From positions 49,895 to 85,805 of the forward strand of contig HF994178.1 of NCBI GenBank assembly GCA_000436915.1: a stretch of 35,911 bases of DNA. The letters are read 5' to 3'. Under the pieces are notes generated by a model that was not told the DNA's origin, ran no database searches, and worked only from the letters and a program-made list of their open reading frames with translations. Below, in pieces: positions 33,618-35,911 of the stretch. A program made the translations under genes and the position numbers. How positions within the stretch are numbered: the stretch's first letter is position 1; every line of letters starts with the position of its first letter. Source of the DNA: Prevotella sp. CAG:1092. Its GTDB lineage: Bacteria; Bacteroidota; Bacteroidia; Bacteroidales; Bacteroidaceae.

Positions 33618-33704
33618 ATTCTTAAAATGTTTATTTGTTTATATTCTATTATTTCTATGGAGCTTTCTTTCTCGTTCCATTCCTCCTTTAAGATTTCAGA
33701 ATCT
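33618..33704 (-). promoter_or_regulatory. leuA-like/leuB spacer with strong Shine-Dalgarno-like sequence
   Basis: On the minus strand the leuA-like stop is followed by a small hairpin (AAGATT-CTGA-AATCTT, 33690-33705) and then AAAGGAGG. That is a perfect Shine-Dalgarno sequence, rare in this phylum, but it lies 64 bases from the leuB start. A 13-codon frame (33639-33680) starts one base after AGGAGG, too close for normal use. Confidence 0.35.
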
Positions 33705-35276
33705 TTACGCCTTATAGTTCTCGTCCTCAAAGAGGTTGAGCATTTTGAATGTAGCCTTAATGGCTGCTTCAGTCTGGTCGGCATCAAGACCGCGTGTGCG
33801 AATCACCTTGTTGTCATATTGCCAAGTGATGATAGTTTGTACAAGAGCGTCAGTACGACCACCAGGCGGGATAGAGACAGTATAGTTGGATAGTATAGGG
33901 AATGTACGGTCGAGCTTTTCTTTATAAATCTTTCTCAAAGCCTTTACAAAAGCATCATACTGACCGTCGCCTGTAGCATCTGCAGCAAACTCCTTACCAT
34001 TTATCTCAACCTTGATAGAGGCTATAGGTTTCAGTCCGTAGCTTGTGCTAACCATATAGCTTACGAGCTTCACCTTATCTTCTGGAGCACTATGCTTCAA
34101 TACGTCTGAAACAATATATGGCAAATCGTCTTGTGTAACAAGCTCTTTGCGATCACCAAGTTCTGTAATGCGCTTTGTAACTCTCTTTGTTTGCTCAGGC
34201 GTAAGCGACAAACCAAGCTCTTCAAGGTTGCGAGCGATATTAGCTTTACCGCTATTTTTTCCCAAAGCATATTCACGCTTTCTGCCAAATCTTTCTGGTA
34301 CTAAGTCGTTGCAGTAAAGGTTGTTCTTATTATCGCCATCTGCATGAACACCAGCAACTTGCGTGAATACGTTTTCGCCAACGATAGGAGTGTTAGGAGC
34401 TATTGCTATACCTGAATATCCTTCTACCAAATGGCTCAATTCTACAAGTTGGCTCTCATCGATGTTTGTCTTGGCATGATACATGTCTTTAAGAATAACC
34501 TGTACGCTAGCCAAAGGAGCATTACCGCATCTCTCCCCCATTCCATTTACCGTTACGTGCAATCCCTTGCATCCAGACAGTACAGCAGCCAAAGAGTTTG
34601 ATACTGCCAAGTCGTAATCGTTGTGAGCATGGAAATCGAAATGAGCTTCGGGATACCTTTTCACCATCTTGCGCATAAACTCCACACATTGTAGCGGATG
34701 CAAGATTCCAAGAGTATCTGGTAACATAAATCGCTTAATAGCAGTCTTGCTTAATACATCGAGTAGTTGGTAGACATATTCCGCAGAATCTTTCATACCA
34801 TTGCTCCAATCCTCAAGATAAAGGTTTACATCGAAACCTTGTTCTGTGGCGTATTCCACACTATGAAGTATATCCTGAATATGCTCTTCTGGACTTTTAT
34901 GAAGTTGTTGAGTGCAATGTTTTAACGAACCTTTAGCAAGTAGGTTAATAACCCTTCCTCCACAACTTTTTATCCAGTCTATTGATAATTTGCCGTCTAC
35001 GAAGCCTAAAACTTCTACCCTATTGAGTTTTCCTACAGACTTTGCGTAGTTACAAATCATGGTTACTGCATCCTTTTCACCCTCCGATACTCTTGCAGAA
35101 GCTACCTCTATACGGTCAACGTTGACATCAGAGAGTAGTTTTTTTGCAATCATCATCTTCTCGTGAGGCAGAAACGACACTCCGCTGGTTTGTTCACCAT
35201 CGCGGAGTGTGCTGTCCATTATCTCGATGAAAGGATGACGCAGACCATCGTGAGTTACTTGTTCTGCTGTTCCCAT
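33705..35276 (-). CDS. 2-isopropylmalate synthase family enzyme (leucine or citramalate type)
   Basis: The enzyme belongs to the acyl-CoA:2-oxoacid condensing family. It has the N-terminal barrel with DSTLRDGEQTSGVSF (residues 21-35) and the metal-binding FDFHAHNDYD, then a linker. The C-terminal LeuA-type allosteric domain (about 395-510) contains GQYDAFVKALRKI and PPGGRTDALVQTII. It therefore condenses acetyl-CoA with 2-oxoisovalerate (LeuA) or pyruvate (citramalate synthase, for isoleucine). Its place after leuD, where I recall Bacteroidetes keeping a second LeuA-like gene besides true leuA, leaves the substrate open. The start at 35276 overlaps the leuD end by 22 bases. Confidence 0.85.
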   Translation of the reverse strand: MGTAEQVTHDGLRHPFIEIMDSTLRDGEQTSGVSFLPHEKMMIAKKLLSDVNVDRIEVASARVSEGEKDAVTMICNYAKSVGKLNRVEVLGFVDGKLSIDWIKSCGGRVINLLAKGSLKHCTQQLHKSPEEHIQDILHSVEYATEQGFDVNLYLEDWSNGMKDSAEYVYQLLDVLSKTAIKRFMLPDTLGILHPLQCVEFMRKMVKRYPEAHFDFHAHNDYDLAVSNSLAAVLSGCKGLHVTVNGMGERCGNAPLASVQVILKDMYHAKTNIDESQLVELSHLVEGYSGIAIAPNTPIVGENVFTQVAGVHADGDNKNNLYCNDLVPERFGRKREYALGKNSGKANIARNLEELGLSLTPEQTKRVTKRITELGDRKELVTQDDLPYIVSDVLKHSAPEDKVKLVSYMVSTSYGLKPIASIKVEINGKEFAADATGDGQYDAFVKALRKIYKEKLDRTFPILSNYTVSIPPGGRTDALVQTIITWQYDNKVIRTRGLDADQTEAAIKATFKMLNLFEDENYKA

Positions 35277-35845
35277 GCTTCTATCTTATCCTTATTCTGT
35301 ATCAAATAGTCTATATCATCAAGACCATTCATCAAACAATGCTTTTTGTAAGCATTTATCTCAAACTTCTCTCTCTTGCCAGTTGCAAGGTTTGTTACAG
35401 TCTGGTTTGGTAAATCCACCTTCACCTGTGTAGCATGGTCTTTAGCGATAGAATCAAACAATTCTTGCAAGAATGGTTCTGAAACAACTACAGGCAAAAC
35501 GAAGTTGTTGAGTTCATTATTCTTATGAATATCTGCAAAGAAACTGCTGATAACTACTCTAAAGCCATATCCAGCTATAGCCCATGCTGCATGTTCACGT
35601 GAAGAACCAGAACCGAAGTTCTTGCCTGCTACAAGGATTACGCCAGAATAAGAAGGATCGTTAAGCACGAAATCCTTCTTTAGCGAACCATCCTTGTTGT
35701 ATCGCCAATCGCGAAACAAGTTGTCGCCAAATCCCTTTTTGTCAGTTGCTTTAAGGAATCGTGCAGGTATTATTTGGTCGGTGTCTACGTTTTCCAATGG
35801 AAGAGGATAACAAGACGATGTTATTATATCAAATTTCTGTTTCAT
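35255..35845 (-). CDS. leuD: 3-isopropylmalate dehydratase small subunit
   Basis: LeuD, with LeuC, isomerises 2-isopropylmalate to 3-isopropylmalate. The 196 residues begin with the swivel-domain signature PLPLENVDTDQIIPARFL and contain the substrate loop NFGSGSSREHAAWAIAGYG. The length is normal for bacteria. It overlaps the leuA-like gene by 22 bases and starts 39 bases after the end of the presumed leuC, which fits the expected two-subunit pairing. Confidence 0.97.
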   Translation of the reverse strand: MKQKFDIITSSCYPLPLENVDTDQIIPARFLKATDKKGFGDNLFRDWRYNKDGSLKKDFVLNDPSYSGVILVAGKNFGSGSSREHAAWAIAGYGFRVVISSFFADIHKNNELNNFVLPVVVSEPFLQELFDSIAKDHATQVKVDLPNQTVTNLATGKREKFEINAYKKHCLMNGLDDIDYLIQNKDKIEAWEQQNK

Positions 35846-35884
35846 GTTGTTTGTGTAAATTAAAGTTTTCGCTTATGAGAATTC

Positions 35885-35911
35885 CTACATCAACTCTCGT
35901 GGGTCTGTTAT
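35885..35911 (-). CDS. leuC: 3-isopropylmalate dehydratase large subunit, C-terminal end (partial)
   Basis: The last nine codons of a minus-strand gene run off the window edge and read ITDPRELM then stop. Several LeuC proteins end in a similar TDxREL phrase. The position directly upstream of leuD, with a 39-base gap, supports leuC. The evidence is short, so the call rests mainly on context. Confidence 0.65.
   Translation of the reverse strand: MTDPRELM

Noticed and set aside
33639..33680. 13-codon leader peptide before leuB (attenuation)
   Set aside because: It contains only one leucine codon, no alternative terminator-antiterminator pair is visible, and its Shine-Dalgarno spacing is one base.
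33075..33893. 272-codon open frame antisense to leuB and the end of the leuA-like gene
   Set aside because: It crosses two well-supported genes and a spacer on the other strand and resembles no protein.
1..35911. tRNA or rRNA genes, phage genes, defence systems, or a new multi-gene system
   Set aside because: I looked through the intergenic regions for cloverleaf arms and through all genes for such families and found none. Nearly all genes are recognisable core functions.

Overview
The window is a housekeeping stretch of a Bacteroidetes chromosome, most likely Bacteroidales and probably Prevotella/Segatella-like (Prevotellaceae). The evidence is protein style and signals, not a database match: a short (290 aa) primary sigma factor, a DUF3078-type protein, F-ATP synthase genes in the order atpD-C-(I)-B-E-F-H-A-G, an 80-residue epsilon subunit, almost no Shine-Dalgarno sequences, and upstream boxes of the Bacteroidetes form TAnnTTTG (here mostly TAWCTTTGC).

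Layout. 1-3631 (minus): pyrG and yidC, overlapping by 8 bases. 3708-6683 (plus): a DUF3078 protein, truA and an EamA-type permease. 6846-8277 (plus): dapA and a thioredoxin-fold lipoprotein behind a good promoter. 8445-12317 (plus): gyrA and an exported repeat-rich protein. 12396-15035: four 22-base tandem repeats leading into a polysaccharide flippase and a family 2 glycosyltransferase. 15257-17734: a NhaD-type Na+/H+ antiporter and pfkA. 17789-25117: the complete F1Fo ATP synthase operon, closed by a hairpin. 25218-26534: a secreted CE7-type esterase. 26544-26810: a small non-autonomous transposable element with a 10-base target duplication. 26927-29565 (minus): an AspT/YidE-type transporter and the primary sigma factor gene. 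29750-31866: pyruvate kinase and an unrecognised 178-residue protein. 31867-32555: non-coding DNA. 32556-35911 (minus): a branched-chain amino acid operon leuC(end)-leuD-leuA-like-leuB with its terminator.

How the genes fit together: the content is core metabolism and energy coupling (glycolysis through pfkA and pyk, ATP synthase, ion antiport, lysine and leucine synthesis), nucleotide supply, membrane protein insertion, DNA topology and transcription. The sigma factor encoded at 28693-29565 is presumably the one that reads the TAWCTTTGC boxes seen upstream of pyrG, DUF3078, dapA, nhaD, pyk and its own gene.

I found no phage, defence, CRISPR, tRNA or rRNA genes, and no clear new multi-gene system. 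The best leads are the 267-base element with four copies of an 11-base motif, the dispersed 22-base repeat family with a promoter in one unit, and the ATP synthase, whose epsilon lacks the inhibitory C-terminal domain while gamma carries a charged insertion where photosynthetic gamma subunits carry their regulatory insertion.
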